36,734 nt of DNA from an uncultured Georgenia sp. Lineage in GTDB: Bacteria; Actinomycetota; Actinomycetes; Actinomycetales; Actinomycetaceae. Below the pieces are notes generated by a model. The model was given only the letters and a program-made list of their open reading frames with translations. It was not told where the DNA came from and did not search any database. This document shows, in pieces, positions 15,405 to 23,256 of the stretch (its first letter is position 1; each line of letters starts with the position of its first letter). The position numbers and the translations under genes are program-made. The stretch is from assembly GCF_937958535.1 (NCBI RefSeq), contig NZ_CALGNQ010000089.1, positions 1 through 36,734 on the forward strand, given 5' to 3'.

Positions 15405-17183
15405 CTACGTGCGACCGACGAACCAGTTGCGGATCAGCGTGATGCGCGCCTCGATCTCCTCGATGCTCGCCAGCGGCACCTCGGGGCCGCCGCAGCGCTT
15501 GCGCAGCTCGGCGTGGATCATCGCGTGCGGGGTGTTGCTGCGGCGCGACCAGGCGGCGACCAGGCCGCCCAGCTCCTTGCGCAGCGCGGCCCGGCGCTTG
15601 TGGTCGGAGATGCCGGCGTTCTCCTCGCGCTGCGCCTTCGCCGCGGCCTGCCGCTTCTGCTGCTTCACCTGCTCCGCCTGGCGGGCACGCAGCAGGGCGC
15701 GCACCTGCTCGGGCTCGAGCAGCCCGGGGATGCCGAGGTACTCCTCCTCCTCGACCGAGCCGACCTCCGCGCCGGTGCCGAACTCACCGCCGTCGAAGAG
15801 CACCCGGTCGAAGGAGGCCTGGGCGTCCAGGGCCTCGAAGCCCGGGAGCATGAGCTCGTCGCTGGCCTTCTCCTCGCGGTTGGCTGCCGCGACCAGCGCG
15901 TCCTCGGGGGTGAAGAAGTCGCCCTTCTCCTCGTTCGTCAGCACCCGGTCCAGGGCGTGGTCGCGCTCGACCTCGAGCTGGGCCGCCAGCTCGAGGAGGA
16001 CGGGCACGCTGGGCAGGAACACCGAGGCCGTCTCCCCCCGGCGGCGGGCCCGGACGAACCGGCCGATGGCCTGGGCGAAGAAGAGCGGGGTGGCACTCGA
16101 GGTGGCGTACACCCCGACGGCCAGACGCGGGACGTCCACGCCCTCGGAGACCATGCGCACGGCGATCATCCAGCGCTGGTCCCCCGCGGAGAACTCGTCG
16201 ATGCGCTCGGAGGCACCCTCGTCGTCGGAGAGGACGACGACGGGCGGCTCACCGGCGATCTCGCGCAGCACCTTGGCGTAGGCCCGGGCCTTGGACTGGT
16301 CGGTGGCGATGACGAGCCCGCCGGCGTCGGGCACGCCGCGGCGCACCTGGGTGAGCCGCCGGTCGGCGGCCTGGAGGACGGCGGGGATCCAGTCGCCCGC
16401 CGGGTCGAGCGCGGTGCGCCAGGCCTGAGCGGTGAGGTCCTTGGTCAGCGGCTCGCCGAGGGTGGCGCTCACCTCGTCACCGGCGCGGGTGCGCCAGCGC
16501 ATCTGCCCGGAGTAGGACAGGAAGATCACCGGGCGGACCACGCCGTCACGCAGGGCGTCGGCGTAGCCGTAGGAGTAGTCCGCGCGGGAGCGACGCACCC
16601 CGTCGGCGTCCTGTTCGTAGGTGACGAACGGGATGGGCGCGGTGTCCGAGCGGAACGGGGTCCCGGTCAGGGCCAGGCGCCGGCGTGCCGGCTCGAAGGC
16701 GATGCGGATGCCGTCGCCCCAGGACAGCGAGTCCCCGCCGTGGTGGATCTCGTCGAGGATGACGAGGGTGGGCTCGGCCGTCGTGCGGCGCCGGTGGAGG
16801 TCGGGGTTCGCGGCGACCTGGGCGTAGGTGATGGCGACGCCGTCGAAGCTGGCGCCGTGCCGCTCCTGGGCGTTGCGGAAGGCGGGGTCGAGCTGGATGC
16901 CGACCCGGGCGGCCGCCTCGGCCCACTGGCCCTTGAGGTGCTCGGTGGGGGCCACGACGGTGACCGCCGTGACCTCCCGGCGGGCGAGCAGCTCGGTGGC
17001 GACCCGCAGCGCGAAGGTCGTCTTGCCGGCGCCCGGCGTCGCCACGGCGAGGAAGTCGCGCGGGTCGGTTCGGAGGTACTGCTGGAGGGCCTCGGCCTGC
17101 CAGGCACGGAGCCGGGAGGCGGTCCCCCAGGCGGCACGGGCCGGGTAGGCGGGCGGCAGGTGTTCCGCGGCAGCAGTCGACAC
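15405..17183 (-). CDS. DEAD/DEAH-box helicase (SF2)
   Basis: A 592-residue SF2 ATPase. Motif I ATPGAGKTT, motif II LDEIH, motif III LTGTPFRSD and motif VI AIGRFVRARRRGE are all present. A C-terminal region includes a charged coiled-coil-like stretch (RARQAEQVKQQKRQAAAKAQREE). It belongs to an actinobacterial family that begins ...EHLPPAYPARAAWGTASRLRAWQAEAL; the nucleic-acid substrate is unknown. Start choice is uncertain. The GTG at 17183 matches the homologous N-terminus but lies inside a perfect inverted repeat. A GTG at 17243 overlaps the DUF3039 stop (GTGA) and would add 20 residues. Confidence 0.92.
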   Translation of the reverse strand: MSTAAAEHLPPAYPARAAWGTASRLRAWQAEALQQYLRTDPRDFLAVATPGAGKTTFALRVATELLARREVTAVTVVAPTEHLKGQWAEAAARVGIQLDPAFRNAQERHGASFDGVAITYAQVAANPDLHRRRTTAEPTLVILDEIHHGGDSLSWGDGIRIAFEPARRRLALTGTPFRSDTAPIPFVTYEQDADGVRRSRADYSYGYADALRDGVVRPVIFLSYSGQMRWRTRAGDEVSATLGEPLTKDLTAQAWRTALDPAGDWIPAVLQAADRRLTQVRRGVPDAGGLVIATDQSKARAYAKVLREIAGEPPVVVLSDDEGASERIDEFSAGDQRWMIAVRMVSEGVDVPRLAVGVYATSSATPLFFAQAIGRFVRARRRGETASVFLPSVPVLLELAAQLEVERDHALDRVLTNEEKGDFFTPEDALVAAANREEKASDELMLPGFEALDAQASFDRVLFDGGEFGTGAEVGSVEEEEYLGIPGLLEPEQVRALLRARQAEQVKQQKRQAAAKAQREENAGISDHKRRAALRKELGGLVAAWSRRSNTPHAMIHAELRKRCGGPEVPLASIEEIEARITLIRNWFVGRT

Positions 17184-17211
17184 ACCCGCAGGTGTTCCCT
17201 GCGGGTGTGTC
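17179..17211 (-). promoter_or_regulatory. 14-bp perfect inverted repeat over the probable helicase start
   Basis: Arms GACACACCCGCAGG (17179-17192) and CCTGCGGGTGTGTC (17198-17211) pair completely around a 5-nt loop. In the minus-strand mRNA the loop edge carries AGGGAA and the 3' arm carries the GTG at 17183. It could be an attenuator or terminator after DUF3039, or a translational switch. Confidence 0.65.
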
Positions 17212-17239
17212 GTCGCCGGCCTACGGTGACCGGCGGCGC

Positions 17240-17578
17240 TCACTCTCCGCTTCCGCCGGCGCCGCGGCCGCCGCGTCCGAAGCCGCCGGAGCGGCCGGAC
17301 CCGGAGTCCTCGCCCCCGCCGCGGAGGCTCTCGTAGATCTCCTTGCACGTGGGGCAGACCGGGTACTTCTTCGGGTCCCGGCCGGGGGTCCACACCTTGC
17401 CGCACAGCGCCACGACCGGGTGCCCGGACAGCGCGGAGGACATGATCTTGTCCTTCTTCACGTAGTGGGCGTAGCGGTCGTTGTCACCGGGCTCCTGCTC
17501 GCGCAGCTCCTGGCGCTCCAGGACGCTCGTGCCGGACGACGGTTCGCTCGGGTAGCTGGGAGGCTCGGTGGAACTCAT
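17240..17578 (-). CDS. DUF3039 family zinc-ribbon-like protein
   Basis: A 112-residue protein of DUF3039, restricted to actinobacteria. After a disordered acidic/serine N-terminus it has RYAHYVKKDKIMSSALSGHPVVALCGKVWTP and YPVCPTCKEIYESL; one Cys plus a CPTC pair could bind a metal. The tail is glycine/serine/arginine-rich (GSGRSGGFGRGGRGAGGSG), an RGG-like composition often seen in nucleic-acid binders. It precedes the helicase gene, whose alternative GTG overlaps this stop. TAGACT 7 nt before the ATG implies a leaderless mRNA. Function is unknown; the pairing with a helicase suggests a nucleic-acid role. Confidence 0.92.
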   Translation of the reverse strand: MSSTEPPSYPSEPSSGTSVLERQELREQEPGDNDRYAHYVKKDKIMSSALSGHPVVALCGKVWTPGRDPKKYPVCPTCKEIYESLRGGGEDSGSGRSGGFGRGGRGAGGSGE

Positions 17579-17585
17579 GGGGACC

Positions 17586-17591
17586 AGTCTA
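17586..17591 (-). promoter_or_regulatory. -10 hexamer of the DUF3039-helicase operon, leaderless arrangement
   Basis: TAGACT on the minus strand, 7 nt before the ATG at 17578; a close fit to the actinobacterial TANNNT hexamer at leaderless spacing. Confidence 0.6.
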
Positions 17592-17626
17592 GGCGGTCCT
17601 CGAGACCCGGTCCCGGCAGCCCGACG

Positions 17627-18412
17627 TCACAGCCGCTGCCACCGCGGCTTGATCGCGTAGGCCTCGCGGTAGTAGTCGATGCGCTCCAGGCGGGACGCGG
17701 CGGCCTCGTCGAGCAGCACGGTCGCGTGGGGGTGGTGCTGCATGACCGTCGCGGGCCAGGAGGCGCTCACCGGCCCCTCGACGAGCTGCTGCACGGCCGC
17801 GGCCTTCGCCTCCCCCAGGGCGACGAGGACGAGGTGGCGGGCCTCCATGATGGTGCCCAGCCCCTGGGACAGGCACAGCCGGGGGACGGCCTCGACGTCG
17901 CCGCCGAAGAAACGCGCGTTGTCCTCGCGGGTCTGGCGGGTCAGCGCGACCACGCGGGTGCGGGAGGCGAGTGAGGAGCCGGGCTCGTTGAACGCGATGT
18001 GCCCGTTGCTGCCGATGCCGAGGATCTGCAGGTCGACCCCGCCGGCGTCGCGGATGGCCTGGTCGTAGGCGACGGCGGCGGCCTGGGGGTCGGCGGCGAG
18101 GCCGTCGGGGGCCTGGACGGCGCCCGGGGCGAAGTCCACGCGCCCGACGAGCTCACGCTCGATGACGGTGCGGTACCGCTCGGGGTGGTCGGCGGGCAGG
18201 CCGACGTACTCGTCGAGCAGGAAGCCGCGGGCGCGGGCGAAGGAGACCCGGCCCGCCTCGTAGCGGCGGACGAGCTCGTCGTAGACGGCCAGCGGGCTCG
18301 ACCCGGTGGCAAGCCCGAGGACGGCGTCGGGCCGGTCGGTGAGCAGCTGCTCGACAGCGTCGGCGACGAGCGCGCCGATCTCCTCGGCGCTGCCCTTGAT
18401 GACGACCTCCAC
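17627..18412 (-). CDS. nagB: Glucosamine-6-phosphate deaminase
   Basis: A 261-residue enzyme converting glucosamine 6-phosphate to fructose 6-phosphate and ammonia. Family segments are LGLATGSSPLAVY (phosphate loop), FLLDEYVGLPADHPERY with a catalytic Asp, and GIGSNGHIAFNEPGSS with catalytic His and Glu. The residue equivalent to E. coli Asp141 is Asn here (SNGHI), as I recall is also seen in Bacillus-type NagB. The GTG at 18412 is chosen because GGGAAGG lies about 8 nt upstream and homology starts there. It is monocistronic by layout: a strong hairpin separates it from the HU gene. It feeds amino sugars into glycolysis. Confidence 0.95.
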   Translation of the reverse strand: MEVVIKGSAEEIGALVADAVEQLLTDRPDAVLGLATGSSPLAVYDELVRRYEAGRVSFARARGFLLDEYVGLPADHPERYRTVIERELVGRVDFAPGAVQAPDGLAADPQAAAVAYDQAIRDAGGVDLQILGIGSNGHIAFNEPGSSLASRTRVVALTRQTREDNARFFGGDVEAVPRLCLSQGLGTIMEARHLVLVALGEAKAAAVQQLVEGPVSASWPATVMQHHPHATVLLDEAAASRLERIDYYREAYAIKPRWQRL

Positions 18413-18519
18413 CTGACACCTTCCCTTCGCACCCGTTCCTGGCACGGGGGCCCGCACCGGCGTGCCCAGCGTAATGAGCAGGCGGGCCCGTGACCGGGGA
18501 ACGACCCCCGAGAGGCGCA

Positions 18520-18552
18520 AAGGCGGGCAGGACCACACGTCCTGCCCGCCTT
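18520..18552 (-). terminator. Perfect 14-bp terminator hairpin after the HU gene
   Basis: AAGGCGGGCAGGAC (18520-18533) and GTCCTGCCCGCCTT (18539-18552) pair completely with a 5-nt loop. It is 20 nt past the HU stop on the minus strand, and the arm runs into TTT. This is the clearest terminator in the window. Confidence 0.85.
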
Positions 18553-18572
18553 CGCGGAACGGCGCTAGGCCC

Positions 18573-18857
<285 letters not shown>

Positions 18858-19039
18858 GGAATCCCTCTCTCAGTCGGCGTGCGCACCCTTGTGGGTACGA
18901 CGGGGCCGACATTACGGCGTCAAACCGCCGATTGTCGCCCTCACGCGCCGATTTCTGCGGCGTGTTGGGGTGATTCGGGCCCGCTGGGGCGGGTGGGAAG
19001 GGTGTCAACGGTGCCGCGGGCGCCCTGCCCGCGCCGGTG

Positions 19040-19828
19040 TCAGCGGAAGCGGCGGCCCTCGTCGTGCCGGTGGGCGAGCCCCGCCAGGACGGTGCACAGC
19101 AGGGCCCAGCCGAGGAGCACCGGTAGGGCGAGCGGGTAGCTCTGCACGCCGGTGACGGTCTCGACGACGACGTCCCGTCCGGCGCGGCTGGGCAGCCACT
19201 GCGAGAGCGACTCCAGCCAGCCGGGGAAGAGCTGCGGCGGGAGGAACAGGCCGCCGGCGAAGGCAAGCGGGAAGAGCAGCAGCTGGACGACGGCGATCGC
19301 CGCCTTGTTGCTCAGCCGGTAGCCGACGGCCAGGCCCAGCATGAGGAAGGGCAGCGCGGCGGCGAGGACGACGAGCACCCCGAGGCCGAGCGTCCCCGCG
19401 TCGACCGTCGCCGCGGTGAGCAGTGCGCCGAGGAGGAGCAGCGGCACGAGGCTGGCCAGCGCGAAGAGCAGGCCGGTGAGCACACGGGCCAGGAGCCGGG
19501 GCGCCACCCCGGCCGGCAGGGTGCGCAGGTACCCGTCGAAGGGCAGGGCCCGGTCCTCGGCGACGCCCGCGCCGAAGGTGAACAGGAAGGTCGACATCAC
19601 CGCGAAGAGGGCGAGCTGGGCGACGGCGGACGTCGCTGCCACCGGGTCGTCGGCCACCTGCGCGTTCGGGACGACGAAGAAGACGAGCGCCAGTCCGGGG
19701 AAGATCAGGTTGCCGATGACGGCGATCGGGATGCGGACCGTCTCGAGGATCCCGACGCGGGTGTGGAGCAGGACGAGCCGGCCGAAGCCGGGGGCGCGCA
19801 GCGGCTGCGGTGCGGTGGGAGCGGTCAT
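19040..19828 (-). CDS. ABC-2-type transporter permease
   Basis: A 262-residue membrane protein with about six hydrophobic segments and the layout of ABC-2 export permeases: a long first periplasmic loop, then YLRTLPAGVAPRLLARVLTGLLFALASL and the ending FAGGLFLPPQLFPGWLESLSQWLPSRAGRDVV. It pairs with the ATPase encoded just upstream, whose stop overlaps this ATG (ATGA). Substrate unknown: drug, lipid and antibiotic exporters all share this form. It is the last gene of a four-gene operon; 182 bp of spacer with no strong hairpin separates it from HU. Confidence 0.9.
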   Translation of the reverse strand: MTAPTAPQPLRAPGFGRLVLLHTRVGILETVRIPIAVIGNLIFPGLALVFFVVPNAQVADDPVAATSAVAQLALFAVMSTFLFTFGAGVAEDRALPFDGYLRTLPAGVAPRLLARVLTGLLFALASLVPLLLLGALLTAATVDAGTLGLGVLVVLAAALPFLMLGLAVGYRLSNKAAIAVVQLLLFPLAFAGGLFLPPQLFPGWLESLSQWLPSRAGRDVVVETVTGVQSYPLALPVLLGWALLCTVLAGLAHRHDEGRRFR

Positions 19829-20736
19829 GCTGTCACCTCTTCACGGTCGGCGGCCGGTGCGGCGGCGGTGAGGGTGAGGAAGGCCTCCTCGAGGGACACG
19901 CCGCCGACCTCGAGGCCGCGGAAGGGGATGTCGGAGCGGACGAGCTCACGCACGAGCACGTCGGAGTCGGTGGTGAGGAGGCGGTGGGTCTCGCCGTCGG
20001 CCGCGACCTGCGTGACCCCGGGCAGGGCGGCGAGCCGGTCGGGTGGAGCCGGGCTGCGCAGGGCCACGCGCCGGAGGCTGACCTGGGCGAGCACGTCGCC
20101 CAGGCTGCCGTCGGCGAGCACCCGTCCGGCGCCGATGACGACGACGCGGTGGGCGAGCGCCTCGACCTCCTCCAGGTAGTGGCTGGTGAGGACGATCGTG
20201 TTGCCGTCGGCGTGGTAGTCGCGCAGCGCCTGCCACAGCGTGCGCCGGGCCTCGACGTCCAGGCCGGTGGTGGGCTCGTCGAGGAGCACCAGCCGCGGGC
20301 GACCGACGAGGGAGAGCGCCACGGCCAGGCGCCGTCGCTGCCCGCCGGACAGGCCGCCGGTCTGGCGGTCGGTCAGCCCGGTGAGGTCGAAGCGGGCCAG
20401 CACCTCGGCGCGGCTCATCGGGTCCGGGTAGTGACCGGCGACGAAGTCGACCACCTCCCCCACCCGCAGGGTCGGTGGGAGGCCGGTCTCCTGCGGGGTG
20501 GTGCCCAGGGCGAGGCGGGCGGCGGGGGTGCGCGGGTCCTGGCCGAAGATGCGGACGGTTCCGGAGTCGGGGCGCCGCCGGCCGTCGACGAGGGAGAGCA
20601 GGGTGGTCTTGCCGGCACCGTTGGGGCCGAGCAGCCCGACGAGCTCCCCCGCCCCGACCTCGAGGCTGACGTCGTCGAGCGCGACGACGGTGCCGAAGGT
20701 GCGGCGGACGTTGGTCAGGGTGACGATCGGGTCCAT
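19825..20736 (-). CDS. ABC transporter ATPase, drug-export (CcmA/DrrA-like) type
   Basis: A 303-residue single ATPase: Walker A LLGPNGAGKTT, signature LSGGQRRR, Walker B LVLLDEPTTGLD and H-loop TSHYLEEVEAL. The C-terminal 80 residues carry the extra domain usual in DrrA-type exporters. The ATG at 20736 gives MDPIVTLTNVRRTFG; longer frames only read the upstream regulator out of frame. It overlaps the regulator stop by 1 nt (TGATG) and the permease start by 4 nt. It drives the exporter with the permease at 19040-19828. Confidence 0.94.
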   Translation of the reverse strand: MDPIVTLTNVRRTFGTVVALDDVSLEVGAGELVGLLGPNGAGKTTLLSLVDGRRRPDSGTVRIFGQDPRTPAARLALGTTPQETGLPPTLRVGEVVDFVAGHYPDPMSRAEVLARFDLTGLTDRQTGGLSGGQRRRLAVALSLVGRPRLVLLDEPTTGLDVEARRTLWQALRDYHADGNTIVLTSHYLEEVEALAHRVVVIGAGRVLADGSLGDVLAQVSLRRVALRSPAPPDRLAALPGVTQVAADGETHRLLTTDSDVLVRELVRSDIPFRGLEVGGVSLEEAFLTLTAAAPAADREEVTA

Positions 20737-21041
20737 CAGGTGCTCTTCCCTCTCAGCAGGGCTTCCAGCGACTCGGTGTAGGTCTCGAAGGCACGGCGGC
20801 CCTGCTTGCTCAGGGCCACGTAGGTCACGGGGCTGCGCCCCTCGAATGTCTTCTTCACGGCGACGTACCGGGCGTCCTCGAGCTTGCGCAGGTGGGTGGA
20901 CAGGTTCCCGGCGGTCATGTCGAGGAGCTGCTGCAGCTTGGTGAAGGTGAGGTGGTCCCCCTCGGGCAGCGCCGCCAGCGTGGCCATGACGCGCAGCCGG
21001 GACTGGGCGTGGATGACCGGGTCGAGCTCGACGTCGCTCAT
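20736..21041 (-). CDS. Winged-helix transcriptional regulator
   Basis: A 101-residue protein that is nearly all DNA-binding domain: HAQSRLRVMATLAALPEGDHLTFTKLQQLLDMTAGNLSTHLRKLEDARYVAVKKTFEGRSPVTYVALSKQGRRAFETYTESL. This fits the ArsR/MarR-like one-domain winged-helix proteins (HTH_34 type) that often control the exporter genes next to them. No ligand or metal cysteines are visible. It overlaps its neighbours on both sides, and the palindrome at 21701-21731 is its probable binding site. Confidence 0.88.
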   Translation of the reverse strand: MSDVELDPVIHAQSRLRVMATLAALPEGDHLTFTKLQQLLDMTAGNLSTHLRKLEDARYVAVKKTFEGRSPVTYVALSKQGRRAFETYTESLEALLRGKST

Positions 21042-21688
21042 GCCGACCGCCGTCGCGCGAGGTCCACGAGCACCGCGACGAGGAACCCGCCACCGCCGGC
21101 GAGCGCCATGACGAGGTAGGCCGCGGGTGTCCCGAGCAGCGCCGCGGCGCCGGCGACGAGGGCCACCCAGGCGCCCAGCCCGAACATCGGCCACTCACGC
21201 CACAGCGCCCCTCCGGCCATGTAGAGCAGGCCGACGATGATGCAGCTGACCCCGTTGGTGAGCACCGCCATGACCGCGTCCCCGGCGCCGGCGCGCACCG
21301 CACCGGCGAAGAGGAGGCCGGCCGCGAGGAAGGCGACGAACCACGTGATGCCGTACATCGCCCCGACGGTGGCGGAGTCGCCGCGGATGCCCGCAGCGCG
21401 GCGGGTGGTGTGCACAGCCGTGATGACGACGGCGACGACGAGGAGCGCGGAGAAGACGCCGAACGCCCAGTCCGCCGGGACGGGGCCGTCGGCGGTGAGG
21501 AAGAGGGTGAGGTAGCCGGCGAGCCAGGCCACGCCCCAGGCCGAGCCGATGAGGGCGAAGCTGGGCGCGGTGCGGCGGCGGGTGCGCTCGCGCTCGGCGG
21601 CGATCAGGGCGAGCAGCGCCGCCGGGTCGTCCGGGAGGTCGCCCTCCGGGACGTCGTGCGGGTCCTTGCTCACGTCCATGACGGTCAC
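21038..21688 (-). CDS. Multi-pass membrane protein in the exporter operon, function unknown
   Basis: A 216-residue protein with an acidic N-terminal tail (DVSKDPHDVPEGDLPDDPAALLALIAAERERTRRR) and about six membrane helices (such as IGSAWGVAWLAGYLTLFL and VGLLYMAGGALW). I recognise no named family. The GTG at 21688 is chosen because GGAG stands 5 nt upstream; the ATG at 21679 is the alternative, too far from that site. It is first in the operon, overlaps the regulator start by 4 nt and lies behind a palindromic operator. Such membrane proteins commonly accompany this regulator and may sense membrane stress. Confidence 0.82.
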   Translation of the reverse strand: MTVMDVSKDPHDVPEGDLPDDPAALLALIAAERERTRRRTAPSFALIGSAWGVAWLAGYLTLFLTADGPVPADWAFGVFSALLVVAVVITAVHTTRRAAGIRGDSATVGAMYGITWFVAFLAAGLLFAGAVRAGAGDAVMAVLTNGVSCIIVGLLYMAGGALWREWPMFGLGAWVALVAGAAALLGTPAAYLVMALAGGGGFLVAVLVDLARRRSA

Positions 21689-21700
21689 CGTCACTCCTTG

Positions 21701-21731
21701 GCAGATGACTTTGTGCTGCAAAGTAGTCTGC
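21701..21731. promoter_or_regulatory. Palindromic operator of the winged-helix/ABC-2 operon
   Basis: 13-nt arms (GCAGATGACTTTG and CAAAGTAGTCTGC) match at 11 of 13 positions around a 5-nt centre, with a perfect inner ACTTTG-n5-CAAAGT. On the coding strand it contains TACTTT, a possible -10, about 25 nt before the ribosome site. A regulator bound here would block transcription. Confidence 0.75.
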
Positions 21732-21909
21732 CGTGCGGGCGCGCAGGACGCAACCCGCACCGGCGACGTCGGGTCGCCGGGACGGGACCGATGGGACGAG
21801 CCGCACGAGCGGCGGAGCCCGGCGGTCGGTCACGCGCCGAGGACGGCCCGGCCCAGCGGAGGCACGCCGGCGGACGGTGCCGGACCCCGGCGCCCCACCA
21901 GGCCGGGTG

Positions 21910-22137
21910 TCAGCGGTCCCGGCGGGCCTCGCGCCGGGAGCCGCCGTACTTCTTGTGCACGGCCTGCTTGGAGACACCGAGCAGGAAGGCGATCTCCGCC
22001 CAGGTCAGCCCCTCACGGCGGGCACGGCGCACGAGCACGGCCTCGCGCCGGTCGGCCTCCCGCCGGAGTTTGACGAGGGCGGCGAGGGCGGCGAAGAGGT
22101 CGCCGTCGTCGTCGATGGCATGGGCGAGCGCACTCAT
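21910..22137 (-). CDS. Small helix-turn-helix protein
   Basis: A 75-residue protein. The middle is helical and charged (DDDGDLFAALAALVKLRREADRREAVLVRRAR), and the end is a clear helix-turn-helix (LTWAEIAFLLGVSKQAVHKKYGG) with a basic tail. The ATG at 22137 is chosen for the strong GAGGAGG 5 nt upstream. An in-frame ATG at 22161 gives 83 residues and would be leaderless, with TAGGTT 6 nt before it. The upstream region carries twin palindromes over the promoter, so it very likely represses itself. The target besides itself is not known. Confidence 0.85.
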   Translation of the reverse strand: MSALAHAIDDDGDLFAALAALVKLRREADRREAVLVRRARREGLTWAEIAFLLGVSKQAVHKKYGGSRREARRDR

Positions 22138-22164
22138 GGAGACCTCCTCGGACCCGGTCATGCC

Positions 22165-22216
22165 GTCAACCTACGTTGACCGCCCGACCCCTGTCAACCG
22201 TGGTTGACAGGGGTCG
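22165..22216 (-). promoter_or_regulatory. Autoregulated promoter with twin GTCAAC-n4-GTTGAC operators
   Basis: Two palindromes: GTCAAC-ctac-GTTGAC at 22165-22180 and GTCAAC-cgtg-GTTGAC at 22193-22208, with centres 28 bp apart. On the minus strand TTGACA (22192-22197) and TAGGTT (22168-22173) form a -35/-10 pair with an 18-bp spacer, each inside one palindrome. The HTH gene follows directly. Confidence 0.8.
22185..22216 (-). terminator. 14-bp hairpin after the LLM operon, doubling as operator
   Basis: CGACCCCTGTCAAC (22185-22198) and GTTGACAGGGGTCG (22203-22216) are perfect complements around 4 nt. It is 18 nt past the stop of the LLM gene, so it may terminate that operon while its inner part forms the distal operator of the HTH gene. 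Confidence 0.5.
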
Positions 22217-22233
22217 GCGCCTGCCCGCCGGCC

Positions 22234-23256
22234 TCACCGCGCGTCGACCAGCGCACCAGCCGGGGACCACCCGAGGGCGGGGGCCACCTCCTCGGCGACG
22301 AGCACGATGGAGCGGAGCACCTCCGGGTGGGGTGGGTCGACGGAGTGCACCTGGAACGACAGGTGGGTGGCCCGGGCCAGCGCGGTGTCGGCGGCGAGGC
22401 TCTCCCGCACGGTGTCGGGGTCGCCCACGTGGGTGTCGGTGGCCGCGACGAGCTCCCGGGCGGACATCCCGGTGGCGTCGCGGCCGGTCGTCGCCGCGAC
22501 GAGCGGGGCGACCTGCCGCAGCCCTGCCTCCGCCCGTGCGAGGGCGTGGGTGTCGTCGTCGGCCACGAACACCGAGCGGGCCACGCTGACCCGCGGCGCC
22601 ACCCCGCTGGGCAGGTGCTCGAGGTAGGCGTCGATGAGCCGCTCCTGCAGCGTGTCGAGCCGGAGGTCGCGCTCGCCCGCGGGCCGCGGCTGGGTCCGGG
22701 AGAGCATGAGGCCGTAGCCCCGGCGTCCGGCCTCGACGGCGAGGGGCTCGGTGAAGGTGGCCAGCCACAGCCGCTCGGCGAGCGACTCGGCCGGCGGGTA
22801 GAGCACCCGCCCCTCCCCCAGGTCCTCCCCGCGCAGCGCCGCGACGAGCCGGTCGAGCTTGTCGGCGAAGAGTGTGCGCCGCTCGGCGGGGTCGAGGCCG
22901 AAGGCGGTGAACGCGGCCGGTGACCCGCCGGAGGCGAGCCCCAGCTCGAGCCGGCCACCGGAGAGGTGGTCGACGACGGCGGCGTCCTCGGCCACGCGCA
23001 GCGGGTCCTCCAGGGCGAGGGTCACCACCCCGGTGGTGAGTCGCACCCGGGAGGTCAGCGCCGCGGCGTGGCCGAGCAGGACGAACGGGGAGGGCAGGCC
23101 GCCCTCGTCGCCGTCGAGGTGGTGCTGGGCGACGGCGACGGCGTCGTACCCGGCGGCCTCCGCGGCGCGGATCTGCTCCAGGGCGAGGGCGTAACGCTGC
23201 GCCGGCGGCCCGTCGTCGAGCACGCGGGTGAAGAAGCCCAGCTGCGTGCCGCTCAT
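22234..23256 (-). CDS. LLM-class FMN-dependent monooxygenase, KPN_01858-like
   Basis: A 340-residue luciferase-like TIM-barrel protein. It starts with LGFFTRVLDDGPPAQRYALALEQIRAAEAAGYDAVAVAQHHLDGDEGGLPSPFVLLGHAAALTSRVRLTTGVV and has VVDHLSGGRLELGLASGGSP, family marks of two-component FMN monooxygenases. They use reduced FMN and oxygen to oxidise or cleave organic substrates. Its partners (AhpD-like, CMD protein, KPN_01854-type binding protein) mark it as the putative monooxygenase of that conserved locus. Substrate unknown. No flavin reductase is encoded nearby, so reduced FMN must come from elsewhere. It overlaps the AhpD-like gene by 4 nt and is last in the operon. Confidence 0.9.
   Translation of the reverse strand: MSGTQLGFFTRVLDDGPPAQRYALALEQIRAAEAAGYDAVAVAQHHLDGDEGGLPSPFVLLGHAAALTSRVRLTTGVVTLALEDPLRVAEDAAVVDHLSGGRLELGLASGGSPAAFTAFGLDPAERRTLFADKLDRLVAALRGEDLGEGRVLYPPAESLAERLWLATFTEPLAVEAGRRGYGLMLSRTQPRPAGERDLRLDTLQERLIDAYLEHLPSGVAPRVSVARSVFVADDDTHALARAEAGLRQVAPLVAATTGRDATGMSARELVAATDTHVGDPDTVRESLAADTALARATHLSFQVHSVDPPHPEVLRSIVLVAEEVAPALGWSPAGALVDAR

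Noticed and set aside
17583..17598. DasR-like (dre) site near nagB
   Set aside because: Only about 7 of 12 core positions fit, it lies downstream of nagB, and the sequence is better explained as the TAGACT -10 of the DUF3039 gene.
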